Below, in pieces: positions 43,627-54,141 of a DNA stretch of 64,000 nt; within the stretch, counting starts at the first letter, position 1; every line of letters starts with the position of its first letter. The position numbers were made by a program, and so were the translations under genes. The notes below the pieces were generated by a model that made no database searches, was not told the origin of the DNA, and worked only from the letters and a program-made list of their open reading frames with translations. The stretch is from Xiphydria camelus. Taxonomy: Eukaryota > Arthropoda > Insecta > Hymenoptera > Xiphydriidae. The stretch is taken from assembly GCA_963678675.1 (NCBI GenBank), contig OY783192.1, forward strand, positions 12,756,424-12,820,423. The letters run 5' to 3'.

Positions 43627-44400
43627 TGTGTAATAGATAATAGATATTAGATAATAGAAAATCCTTAATTCATTGTTCGTATTATACCCTGGAAGAAAAA
43701 AGTTCTATAACTAATTTTGTGCAATTCTACTGCAGTTTATACATTTCTATAACAAAATATGAACTACCTACTACAACTTTATAAAATTTATAGTAAGTCA
43801 TAATTTATTTTAAAAATTATTTACAAGATTAGCTAACCTTCAACAATTTTATACAGCACGTTAAATTTCCCAGGGAGTATTGGTGTGTGGCCTGCATCGT
43901 TCATGTCACTTCGACTGATTTTAGCGCCAGCTAATAGGGAGTAATTATATTCGGCCGAGGCCGTTATAGGTACACGTATGACATCATGTCAAAGCGAAAG
44001 AAACCAACCAGGATAAAATGAACGGCGCAGGTCTCACACCAAAATTCCCTAGCTAATTTGTCGTGCATATGAGGGATGTATTAAGTTTTAGTTGATCATA
44101 AAAACTATAATTTTTAATGATGAATCACAACTTTTAACAAATGGTTCACCCTTTAAAAAATGCAAACGTAGCGTTTTGTAATTTGTGGTAAAAAAAAATA
44201 CGATTTCCTACGAAAAATGATCGATTTTTGTAGAAATGTTTGTAGAAATGATAACTTTCTACAATTATTTAAATCTATATTTATCCAGTTTCAAAAGGTG
44301 TCAATTTTCTAAAAGAAATTGATTGATTTCAACCAAGTGAGATAAAGTACAGTTCATATTAAATATTTGTAGAAAATGCAACATACTACATTTTTTTAAA
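43627..44400. other. AT-rich sequence, possible small CCCTGG-ended MITE
   Basis: CCCTGGAAG (43688) and the complement of CCCTGGGAAATTTAAC (to about 43876) may bound a 190-bp MITE. The rest shows nothing I recognise. Confidence 0.35.
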
Positions 44401-45165
44401 TGAGGGGTATAGATGCAAAAGCCGCCAAGTCACATAGTCACATTGTTATGAAGTCCAATGAGTTGGATACGGGAGTTTGTTCTTTATAAGAACTAGGGGG
44501 CTCCGCCCCCTACTCGCTTCGTTCGTCAACCCCCAAGCTTTTGCAGCAGCATCACGTCGTTGCTGTCTTCTTCATTCAATACGTCGTCGCCGTCCTCGTC
44601 GTCGTTGTCCTCGTTGTCGTTGTCCTCGTGGTCGCCGTCCTCCTCATCATCGTCCTCATCGCCGTCCTTATCATCGTCGTCCTCGTCCTCGTCGTCGTCG
44701 TTCTCATCGTTGTCGCCCTCATCGTCGTCGTCCTCGTCTTCATCGTTGTCGTCGCTGTCCTCATCATCGCCATCTTCGTCCTCATCATCGTCGTTCTCGT
44801 CGTCGTCGTCCTCGTCGTCGTCCTCGTCGTCGTCCTTGTCCTCGTCCTCGTCCTCATCATCCTCGTCCTCGTCCTTCTCCTCCTCCTCCTCCAACAACCG
44901 TCCATGCTTCGCGCATCCGGTTCGAAGTCGCCGGAGTTTTTGGCGACACAGTTTTGTCCGCGCATTTATTCGAAAACTATTTTATATAATAGAGAGACGT
45001 GCATAAGGTCGAACATAATTTAGGTGCAAATTCCACCTTAAACCGTTAATAATATAAGGTAGAAAATACGCTTGTAACTGCACATACTTATAAGGAACAA
45101 ATTCCCGCGTCTGACTCGGATTTCACAAAAATGTGACTTGGCGGCTTTTGCATATATACCCCTCA
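44401..45165. mobile_element. TGAGGGGTAT-ended DNA element carrying a trinucleotide repeat
   Basis: The ends TGAGGGGTATAGATGCAAAA and its complement continue through GCCGCCAAGTCACA on both sides, about 38 bp in all. Inside is a GGGGGCTCCGCCCCC hairpin (44500s) and the (GAY/RTC)n microsatellite 44576-44890. No transposase. Confidence 0.7.
44576..44890. repeat. Degenerate (RTC)n / (GAY)n trinucleotide microsatellite
   Basis: About 100 triplets of GTC, ATC, CTC and TTC on the plus strand. The minus strand reads as an all Asp/Glu frame (44526-44897) and other frames as Ser-rich or Val-rich; these are products of the repeat, not evidence of a gene. Confidence 0.85.
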
Positions 45166-45388
45166 AATCAATGTATACTGCTGAAAATTTTATACTGACT
45201 CAGAATTGCCTTTACTTCTTCTACGAATATACATATCTGTAGTAACTAATTGAAAGCATTACTTTGTTTCACTATGTATATGTGTAATATTGTTGAGTTA
45301 TTCAATCGACCAATCAAATAACAGTTTCAGTTGAAGAACAGTATCAGACAACGTAAGTAGAGTACTTTTCAGGAGTACAGAAAAAACG

Positions 45389-45665
45389 TTTTTGTCACTC
45401 AGTGTCAAATACTCGGTTTCATGGGCGTCCTCGACGCATGTGAAATCATCTTTCACACACCAATTCGTGAAAAGTTGCGCGGTGCGTGAAATAACCTGCG
45501 CAGTGCGTGAAATCGTCAATCTCGTGTTTGACACTTAGTGACAAAAAATAGAATTCGTTATTCGGTTGTTTCGCGCCGTTCTAACGAGTGTGATTGCCGT
45601 ACTCGCTTCGCTCGTGCGGCAAACTTCACTCTCGTTAGAAACAGCGCTTCACGCCCTAATAACGA
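45389..45665. repeat. Double-hairpin repeat, copy 3
   Basis: TTTTTGTCACTCAGTGTC pairs with GACACTTAGTGACAAAAA. A second hairpin follows with GAATTCGTTAT to ATAACGAAAAT, and within it CGTTCTAACGAGTGTGA faces TCACTCTCGTTAGAA. Confidence 0.75.
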
Positions 45666-45689
45666 AAATAACTATTAGCTAAATGTCAC

Positions 45690-46148
45690 ACTTTCTATTA
45701 AGCAGTTGTAATTCTCAACGTAAATTATTGTAGTTAGTTATTCACGTTGATGTAAATTTTCGTAATAAGTTATTGTCAGAACCACGTTAAGATTTCCAAA
45801 AATCTACACGCCTGCTCCAAATCTCGCACTTTCTTATTAATAGTCGTACTTTTAGGGTAATTCTACTACAGAAAGCAGTAGTCTTGCCGCCTACTTAGTT
45901 ATAGTTTTTTTGAAAGTTTACGTAAAAAAATTTAAGAAATTTTTTTCACCAGAGTAAGTTATTCGAGAGTAATTTAAATGTATACCACAGAGACCATTAG
46001 TTCTGGAGATACAGAAAAGTACTAGTAAATGGTGGTAGAAAACGAAAAGTATCGGAACAGTTGTGCAACATATAACATTCCGTTGTCTATTAAAAGTAGA
46101 TAATTGCTAAGTAATCAATATTAGTGACTCTATTGAGAAAGACTGATG
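45690..46148. other. Intergenic sequence, nothing recognised
   Basis: AT-rich, with stops in all frames. Confidence 0.4.
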
Positions 46149-46153
46149 GATTC

Positions 46154-46851
46154 TGTTCCGGCGCGAGGTAAGGAGATCGCTGGAACGTAGTGGGATCGAA
46201 CGGTGGTGGTGGAACACGAGGCGAGCTGCAGTTTTCGTATGAATATATTTAATCTATACAAAGCGTGTGTGGTCTACAATTATTCGGGAAGCACGTGTCG
46301 GGCTCGGGTATTGAGCACGCTGGAACGCGAATGTTACGCGATGCACAACGTTATGCCGGAGCACGTGTCGAACGAGTGAACAATCGAATGAGCAAGTACG
46401 CGCGCCTGTCCGGTAGCATGGTTCGGTAGCAAGAGGGCACACTAGAGACGCGAAGGTACGCGATGTGCAGAGATTATGTCGGAGCACGTGTCGGACTCGA
46501 GTATCGAGTACGCTGGAATGCGAAGGTTACGCGATGCACAGCGATTGTGCTGAAGCACGAGTCGACGTAGAATCGGGTACAGTAGAACGCGAGGGTTACG
46601 CGATGTACCGCGATTATGTCGGAGCACGTGTCGGACTCGAGTTGAGAGCTAGCGAGAGATGTTACGCGTGACTGACCGGAAGCAAGAGTGCCGAACGCAA
46701 GCACGCGGGACGAGAATCCGGTTGAATGTTCTCCGCTGGAGGGGAAAACTAAGTGAGGCAAACGTGCGAAAAGTCATGTAGGCCGCCGGCCCTCGGTACC
46801 GTGATTCCAGCCGATGCCTAAGATACCGTTCGCGCAGCATTAGCGCGAACA
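46154..46851 (-). repeat. BEL/Pao LTR (3' LTR of the minus-strand element)
   Basis: TG...CA-type ends. It contains a ~60-70 bp minisatellite with TACGCGATGYRC and TGTCGGAGCACGTGTCG, in about four units at 46328, 46452, 46528 and 46595. Confidence 0.9.
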
Positions 46852-46859
46852 TTCCGCCC

Positions 46860-47270
46860 GCCTTCGACGGTCCGTCGAAAGTAGGAAGCTGCCTTCCTGG
46901 GTCGATACGCAGGTAGCCGTCTACAGTGGCCTTGTAGGGGTATTATTGGACATGCGGATGATGGCGACCCGAACGAAGCCGTCCGGTCCTGGATGGCAGG
47001 TCCATAGTCCCGGCCAGTGACCACTTCGTTGGCGGGATACTTCCGAGTGCATCAGCTGCCATCGAGTTAATCGTCCTACGTTAGGCGTATCGTAGACGAG
47101 GCTCCGGTGGGCTGATGATGGTCACTCCGACCAGGAAGTGGCCCGGTGTCAAAACGTCCAGATCGTTCGGGTCCTCCGTCAGTCAATGGAGCGGCCTAGA
47201 GTTTAGGTATGCTTCAATCTGGGCTGGCAGTGTGGACAGCTCCTCGAACGTCAGCGTGTGGTAACCAATC
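46860..47270 (-). pseudogene. BEL/Pao integrase C-terminus
   Basis: From about 47270 the minus strand reads LTFEELSTLPAQIEAYLNSR, then LDVLTPGHFLVG (near 47150) and later a KWSLAGTMDL-type stretch (near 47020). LTPGHFLVG is typical of BEL/Pao integrases. Stops and frame changes break it. Confidence 0.75.
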
Positions 47271-47274
47271 ACAC

Positions 47275-47885
47275 GGTGGTATGAGTCTGTGAAGAGTCCC
47301 TTGCCAGGCGTCTCTCGAGCTGAGAGTAGCAATCTGGAGCGGTGGCTTCGTAGTCGCCGAGCGACATCCTAGATATTGAGTCGACGAGGCCATCTTAGAT
47401 ATAGCATCCCTCGCCGAGCGTCTCTCGAGCTGAGAGTAGCGGGTTGGAGCATTGGCCTCGGAGTAACTGAGCGCCACCTGAAATGGTGAAGGTCGCAGCG
47501 GCAGCTAGACGATAAAGCGACCGTCGAGCTGGTGTGAGTCTGCGAGGGTAGGATCCTTCGCCAGCCGTCTCTCAAGTCGAAAGTAGTAGTTTAGATCGGT
47601 GGCCTCGGAGTAACCGAGCGCCGTCTGAGCTGATGAAGATTGGAGAGACAGTCGGACGTTAAAGCAGCCGTCGAGCCCGCGAGTACGGGTCGATGCGAAG
47701 TAAGCATCGCAAGCAGTCTCCTCCTGACCTCAAGGTGCGATTTTCCTAGGTACCCCCTCAAGTTCCCGGAATTGCCGACGCTCCTTCGAGATGTGCGCGC
47801 TAGCGCGGTGGACCGAGTAGATTTCGCTCGGGCTAATGGCTGCACCTCCAGCAACAGTTCTGAGGGGGATCCAATCTAGTCGGGT
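47275..47885. repeat. Foreign segment with a diverged tandem repeat inside the BEL/Pao element
   Basis: GCGTCTCTCGAGCTGAGAGT occurs near 47309 and 47418, and a diverged version CCGTCTCTCAAGTCGAAAGT near 47567. GCCTCGGAGTAACYGAGCGCC follows twice. It replaces the missing pol region. Confidence 0.6.
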
Positions 47886-47888
47886 GGA

Positions 47889-49497
47889 TTAAGCCACTGT
47901 AGTCCCTGGCTTACCGCGTCGGACCTCACCGAGAATGATATTGGCGTGGATGTCAGTCTCCAACACTGCACCTATACTTGACGAAAAACCAGTGTTGGGA
48001 TTGGCCAGTGCCAACCCCTGCAGACGTATCCGGTCCTGCTCTAACGCCAGTAGACACTTTAAGCATGTCCTAAATTTTAAACGTATCCGTATACGCATCA
48101 GTCTGCGCATGTGCAGAATAGATACGGTGGTCCCGATGCGTTACGTTACCCGTATCGTTACGGGCCTACCGTCGCATCGTATCCCTATCCGAACACGTAT
48201 CCTGTCGCGTATGCAACTAGACTGGTAACTTTCGAGAGACCTGGCTTATTGATTCTTGACTGTCCAATTACTGGATTGAGTATTTCAAAAAAATTAAAAC
48301 ACTGTCTAATAACTAAGTTATTTGATTTTATCCCAGTTTTTTGAGTTTAGAAAGTCTGACGTTTCATTGCTTTCGATTTCGCATACGTATGGGTCGATCG
48401 ATGCTTGCTTTTGTGGCCAACGTAAGTCGATAAGTTTACGGATATGGATAGGGATACGGAGAAAATTTTAGGGTTTGCTTAAAGTGTCTAGTACGTTGGG
48501 TTGGTACGTCGGAAGCCGTGACAGTACCAGATCTTAGAGCGGTCGTTGATCGGCGGCTGAGATCATCGAATCCAGCTGCATCGGGTGACGTACGGCTCGT
48601 AGCGGTTGAGCCACGGTTTCCGAAGTAAAGCTCACTTCGGAATCCACGTCGAGCAGTGTTCGGATCACCACGGAGCGATCATCCCTTGAGCACGATCGGA
48701 TTCGAGCGGTTGCGAGTAGTCTGCAAACTTCGGGCAGTAAAGGACGGGTCAAGTGCGCCAACGCTTGGCTAGACGTCATAGCCGTGGTGGACGTAGTAGC
48801 GGGCGACCCCGGTGCCGACGTCTGCGAAGTGGGCTCGGCCGGTCCCTCGTGGAGCAGCGAGTGATGGTTGCCAGAACAGGTCTGGCAACGCTTGACCGAC
48901 GGGCAACTCAGCTGGCGCCGAGACACAGGTTTACCCCGAAACATGTAGCAGAACAGGATGAAGCGGTTGCCCTTGCACTGGGCGCACCGCTTCCGTGGAT
49001 TCTGACTGGCCACGTGGTGGGACCTCGGTCTGGAAGCATGGATCCTCGCGGGTGCGGGTTCCGGAGCGGAGGTAGCCGTTGGGCCTACAGCTACAAGTTC
49101 TCGAACGCGTCCCTCGACTCGCTGAGATGTATCTGGAGCCGGCGCGACCTCGAGCTCGGTCAGCATCTCCGTCATCCGAGACTTGTTGTCCGTGTAGGCT
49201 TTCTCCGCCGACGTGTATACGTCCTCGGTGAAGTTATCCGTGGTCTGCGCGTTGCACTGGTGACACGAAGGACATCTCCCGGTCACCATCCATGAATTTG
49301 CTCCAGTTGGCCTCAAATCTTTCGAGACGTACGCAGATAACTTCCGCGGTGATGTTATTACGGCCGATCTTTAGTAAGTTCTCATATACACGAGCGATAC
49401 GGACTAATAGCTGCTCTTGCCTAGCAGCGACCTGCTCGATCGACATGCCGAAGTGGACACTCACTTGTAGACACTCACTTGCATGATATTCACTCAC
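47889..49497 (-). pseudogene. BEL/Pao gag-protease, split by a MITE
   Basis: 49234-49497 encodes the gag N-terminus with RQEQLLVRIARVYENLLK. The frame at 48534-49316 carries two zinc knuckles (CAQCKGNRFILFC and CQTCSGNHHSLLH) and the retropepsin segment VIRTLLDVDSEVSFTSE, where the usual DxGS-type active site reads DVDS. A 440-bp MITE (48051-48490) interrupts it; protease sequence resumes at 48046-47889 with LQGLALANPNTGF and IILGEVRRGKPG. The copy is inactive. Confidence 0.8.
48051..48490. mobile_element. 440-bp MITE, TAGACACTTTAAGC ends
   Basis: TAGACACTTTAAGC and its complement GCTTAAAGTGTCTA form the ends, followed by CCTAAAATTTT-like words on both sides. The interior repeats CGTATCC-type words. 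Inserted in the BEL/Pao protease. Confidence 0.75.
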
Positions 49498-49529
49498 TTA
49501 CTACTCGATCTGGCTCGAAAAGGACCAAA

Positions 49530-50228
49530 TGTTCCGGCGCGAGGTAAGGAGATTGCTAGAACGTAGTGGGGTCGGACGGTGGTGGTGGAACATGAGGCGA
49601 GCTGCAGTTTTCGTATGAATATATTTAATCTATACAAAGCGTGTGTGGTCTACAATTATTCGGGAAGCACGTGTTGGGCTCGAGTATCGAGCACGCTGCA
49701 ACGCGAATGTTACGCGATGTACAGCGTTGTGCCGGAGCACGTGTCGAACAAGTGAACAATCGAATGAGCAAGTACGCGCGCCTGTCCGGTAACACGGTTT
49801 GGAAGCAAGAGGGCACACTAGAGACGCGAAGGTATGCGATGTGCAGAGATTATGTCGGAGCACGTGTCGGACTCGAGTATCGAGTACGCTGGAATGCAAA
49901 GGTTACGCGATGCACAGCGATTGTGCCGGAGCACAAGTCGACGTAGAATCGGGTACAGTAGAACGCGAGGGTTATGCGATGTACCACGATTATGTCGGAG
50001 AACGTGTCGGACTCGAGTTGAGAGCTAGCGAGAGATGTTATGCGTGACTGACCGGAAGCAAGAGTGCCGGACGCAAGCACGCGGTACAAGAATCCGGTTG
50101 ATTTTTCTCCGCTGGAGGGGGAAAAATAAGTGGGGCAAACGTGCCAAAAGTCGCGTAGGCCGCCGGCCCTTGGTACCGTGGATCTAGCCGATGCCTAAGA
50201 TACCGTTCGCGCAGCAGTGGAGCGAACA
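49530..50228 (-). repeat. BEL/Pao LTR (5' LTR of the minus-strand element)
   Basis: Matches the other LTR, with scattered substitutions and the same internal minisatellite. Confidence 0.9.
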
Positions 50229-50233
50229 GATTC

Positions 50234-50459
50234 CGACATAAGAAACGAAATGTATTATAGTGAAAAAAAAGAGTGGCTCCGATAACCAGACTTCTGGCTG
50301 CTGAAGCGGTAATATAGCCTCAAGTGACTACAGCGCCATCCTCAGAATGCAACAGCTAGAAAACTCCATGTGAAAGGGGTACAATATCAGTGCTATAGCG
50401 ATACGTATTACGCACGTGGTGATGCTTAATGATGTAATAGCGAAATATTCTTAGCTATA
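50234..50459. other. Short unique stretch after the LTR
   Basis: No feature recognised. Confidence 0.35.
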
Positions 50460-52032
50460 CTTTGGTTTGCTACACAGAATCGGTACTCTCTCTCTCTTTT
50501 GAAGTGAAACTTCTTTGCTGAGGGTACCAAAATCGCGCGCGCCGACACGAGAGACCGTAACGAAACCCACACACTCCAGCGCTTCCGACCGTGCCTCACT
50601 TACACAGCGCTCTCGACTTTGCCCCAATACACCACTCTCAACTCTGCCCCATTCCACCGCTGTCTACCCTGCCCCATTCCACCGCTCTCTACCGTACGTA
50701 GACTATCGCCTTTGCCAGGCAAGCCATGTGTCGATTTTGCGAGGCTGGAGCGCCAGGCCGCCGTGGACTATCACTCACGCGGCGAGGCTCACTATTATCG
50801 CAACCTAAGTAACGCACTAATCTAGATATCATCTGTACATCGATCGCAACAGCGAGGCAGGCGGTATGTTTTGGTGAATGGGTGTTACGAATCCGTTCGC
50901 AATCCCACACATTTCCCTCAAACTACCTCTCAGTATATCTAACTGTAAACCACAGCTACATCACGGAATTACTGTATCTCTTTGAATCCAATATAATCAC
51001 CAGTAATATTGTGAGTGCAGTGTTAAATCATCTCAACTAACCGATACGGTTTAAATCCACCACTGTACGTTTTCGGTCACTATTCGTGTCACGCAGTAGT
51101 GCCTTCGGGATTTACGACCTCGAGGAGATCTACTCTTGATCGCACATGTTATAGTTATTAATTTGAAACTGAAGAAAAATGAAGCAAAAATCAATCGCTG
51201 TTTAGACTGTACAGAGGGGGTCTGATTTGTGTTGCTCGAGAGGGTTTCTTCGGGCGATGAATGCTATTGTTCGTATTATGAGACGACGCAGTGTCGCACC
51301 TCCAGTAAGAGGACTGTTTAGTCTCACCATAAATCTAGCGTTTAGGATCCTTTTGTGGGCGTATCCGTAAGATGATATGAGAAGCCAGACTTGAGGCCGC
51401 AGAGTTACTTGTGAGTTGTTTGTATTTCGTTTGTACATTTTCAGTTTTCCGGATTTTACCGCGTCGAATGACCGGCTATACGGAGCTCATGTAGTCTGCG
51501 ATCGGAGTCGTGATCTTTCTCGAGTAACCACCATGCATTACCATACATTCTTTCGCGCGCGCGCGCGTGTGTGTGTGTATTAATTTATAATTATTGTTGC
51601 AAAAAAAAAACAACAGAACGGTCAAAAGAGTACAGTGACAGGCAACGTGTAAAATAAACTTTCAATTTCGTTAACGTCAATGAACACTGAACATTCTTTC
51701 GCGTGTGTGTGTTATATTAAAATTATTATGGCAAAAACAGGAAAAGAACGGGCAAGAGTTTCATGACAGGCACCGTGTAAAGAAAACAATGACGAAGACA
51801 CTACCTAAAACTGATGCAGAACGAAGTCGAAAATGGAGAGAGAGAATTAAATTAACACAATCAAATATTGCTATATCTGCTAATGCAGATTAACACCAGT
51901 CCCAAACCCTGGAGAATGTAACAGATTTTCAAGTTCCTGGAGGATCCAATATCGGTGAAAATACATCCAGTGAATATGATATTCCTTACACTACATTTTG
52001 TGCCCATAAAAAAATTCACATTGAATTCAACA
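50460..52032 (+). repeat. Old repeat copy B with basic ORF remnant
   Basis: 50770-51900 matches copy A (17115-20470) in reverse orientation and lacks the two insertions found there. 50505-50600 resembles 28800-28920 in reverse (AGAAGTTTCACTTCAAAA). A CG/GT microsatellite lies at 51555-51578. 51728-51893 encodes MAKTGKER and, after a frame change, LPKTDAERSRKWRERIKL. The copy ends at the 212-bp MITE. Confidence 0.6.
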
Positions 52033-52244
52033 CAAAACGTGTGGCCGCCACACGCGAAAGAAGTGAAACTTCGATATCAGTTTCTCTGAATTTCATTCAG
52101 GTGGTATTAGTTTCAATTGGCTCTACGAAGAAGCATTGTAAAAGACTTGTATAGAGCCAATTAAAACTAATACGACCGGAATCAAATTCAAAAAAACTGA
52201 TATCGAAGTTTCACTTCTTCCGCGTGTGGTGGCCACACGTTTTG
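52033..52244. mobile_element. 212-bp palindromic MITE, copy 2
   Basis: Same ends (CAAAACGTGTGGCCGCCAC) and same length as 16903-17114; the arms have diverged slightly. Confidence 0.85.
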
Positions 52245-52548
52245 TGTTTCTTTTTTTCAGTGTACAGCAGGATCTAAGTATTCGGCACGGTGTTCTGGGG
52301 TTCTGTACCACTACTGAGGTAGCTCATGGAGACGTGGCTACTGCCTGAATAGTTGACCGTATGAGCGCGTCGATGTGCGTCGGTAAGTCAAATTAGTCAG
52401 TAATTTACCAACGACATCCATGCGCGTGCGCCAGGAAGCACGCATACATATACATCGACGCTCTCTACATCCACTCGCAATTCCTCGCATTGATCTTACT
52501 GGAGTGGGGGCAGAAAATCAGGAGAGCGAGCCATTGCTCAGAGGTGCC

Positions 52549-53465
52549 AAGGCCTACCGCAAATTGAGCCCAGTTCACGCACAGCACATGTGCAGCGCAC
52601 GCGTGCATTACTTTGTAAGACATGATTTAAAACGGAGTGGCGCATATTAGACCCAGCTCAGAGCTAGCTGTGTTGCCAGCCACGCGTGGGAAGGTTTGTA
52701 TTCGCCGCTCAAATTTCGTGGATCGTGGGCAGCATGGGTGTTCCGTCGCTCGATTGACGGGGCCCGGAATGTTCCGTTCGTACGCTTTCTGTACGAACGG
52801 AACGCTTTCTGTAATAGCGTACCGGTCAGAAAACCACTACATACGTTGTCTGGAACTTCCTCAGTTAACAAAAACTCCCCCCCGAGTATTCGTTGCATTT
52901 AAGTAAGCATTTCTACTTTTCTTTCTTTTTCTCGATAACGAGTACAATAAAACTACTTCTTCGGTTTCCGAATCAGATTCTACATCTAGAAAGATTTCAC
53001 AGAGGGATGCTATGCCGCGAGGTGCTAGTGTGGGCCACTACTGGGTTCAATATGCGGTAAATGAATAAAAACGTGGACGTGGAAGAGATGGGTTAGGCAT
53101 GGGCTGAACTTGTGCCGTGCGTGGGCTGGGTTCAAGTTCAGCCCACGCCCAATCCATCTCTTCCACGTCCACGTTTTTATTCATTTACCACATATTGAAC
53201 CTAGTACTGGCCCACGCTAGAACCTCGCAGCATGGTATCAGCCATATATTTTTCTTTTCAAAACAGATCTCGCTGCCTATGACCCACGAAATCTGTGCGG
53301 CGAATGCAAACCTTCCCACGCCTGGCTGGCGACAGACTGGGCTAGCTTTGAGCTGGGTCCAATATGCGTCACTCCGTTTCAAATCATGTCTTATAAAGTA
53401 ACGCACGCATGTGCTGCACGTGTGCTGTGCGTGAACTGGGCTCAATTTGCGGTAGGCCTAAGGCC
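52549..53465. mobile_element. Inverted pair of GC-rich AGGCCTACCGCA-ended MITEs
   Basis: 52549-52735 with 52990-53130 forms one copy and about 53120-53465 a second in reverse. They share GAGCCCAGYYCACGCAC, TTGTAAGACATGATTT and AATAAAAACGTGGACGT. A clean single copy is at 54887-55239. A 250-bp insert at 52738-52990 starts TGTTCCGTCG and ends TTCA, with AATAAA near 52946, and may be a solo LTR. Confidence 0.65.
52770..52803. repeat. Perfect 13-bp hairpin
   Basis: GTTCCGTTCGTAC and GTACGAACGGAAC are separated by the 7-nt loop GCTTTCT. Confidence 0.8.
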
Positions 53466-53683
53466 CTACTATAGAAAAGTTGTGAGACCATGATCACATT
53501 GATTCTGTCAGTTTTCAACGGAGAAGGTTCGCTTCGCACGTTTTTATCAATTTTTACTGAACAAATTTTCCGATAGATTTAATTTTTCCTTGATATCGCG
53601 TATCAGCTTTCTACTCTCGATAAGCAAAGTACGTTATACGTATATACGCAATATTGCAGTATAATGACCACTATATGACTTAC

Positions 53684-53909
53684 CAGTGAAATCTTGTATA
53701 TTAACACCGGGATAACCATTAGTCTTCCTTTGACACCAAAGCAGTAGTGCATCTTTGGCAGATTTCTTCTCGCTGCTCTCATTTTCTTCGTCGACATCAA
53801 TCTCGATCTCTTGGATTTGGAATCGCAAAATAATGGTCCATATCAAACCGAGAATCAGCCTGGGGTTTCCGTCAACGATATCCTCTGCTCCTATACTCTC
53901 TAGGCGAAC
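53684..53909 (-). CDS. beta-spectrin, one internal exon (second calponin-homology domain)
   Basis: An intact 226-bp exon bounded by a TTTTAG acceptor at 53910 and a GGTAAGTC donor at 53683. It encodes 75 residues plus one base, including [40 protein letters not shown] and LLLWCQRKT. This is the region linking CH1 to CH2 and the start of CH2 in the actin-binding head of beta-spectrin, which cross-links actin under the plasma membrane. The sequence fits conventional beta-spectrin and not alpha-actinin or beta-heavy spectrin. Neighbouring exons are absent from the flanks, which are transposons, so either the introns are very long or this is an isolated fragment. There are no stops or frame changes. 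Confidence 0.9.
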
Positions 53910-54141
53910 CTAAAATACGTTTAAAATGGCATTTATTTATTAGTTGTAATGATATATAACAAAAGCTACTGTAGACTTGTAGAAGATAATTAAACACAAA
54001 GTAATGATGTAAAATTTCCTTGGTGGAAAAAAATCTACTACAAACTCTCTGTTTCAGTACTGTACAATTTACAATTTTCCACGTCAAAATACGTCTTCCT
54101 AGAATTTGTGTGCTGGTGCAGTATATGTTGTAGAATATTTT

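Larger units (their letters stand above)
46154..50228 (-). mobile_element. BEL/Pao LTR retrotransposon, internally deleted
   Basis: Two direct LTRs (46154-46851, 698 bp; 49530-50228, 699 bp) begin TGTTCCGGCGCGAGG and end GCGAACA. A perfect GATTC duplication flanks them (46149-46153, 50229-50233). Coding is on the minus strand: gag start near 49497, zinc knuckles and protease to about 48534 and 47889-48046, and the integrase end at about 46860-47270. Reverse transcriptase and RNase H are missing. Just inside the right LTR, TTTGGTCCTTTTCGAGCC is the likely primer-binding site; next to the left LTR a purine-rich GAAGGCGGGCGGAA is a plausible polypurine tract. Confidence 0.9.

Noticed and set aside
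44526..44897. Long Asp/Glu open frame on the minus strand, and Ser-, Val- and Arg-rich frames on the plus strand
   Set aside because: All are translations of a degenerate trinucleotide microsatellite; open frames in several phases are expected.
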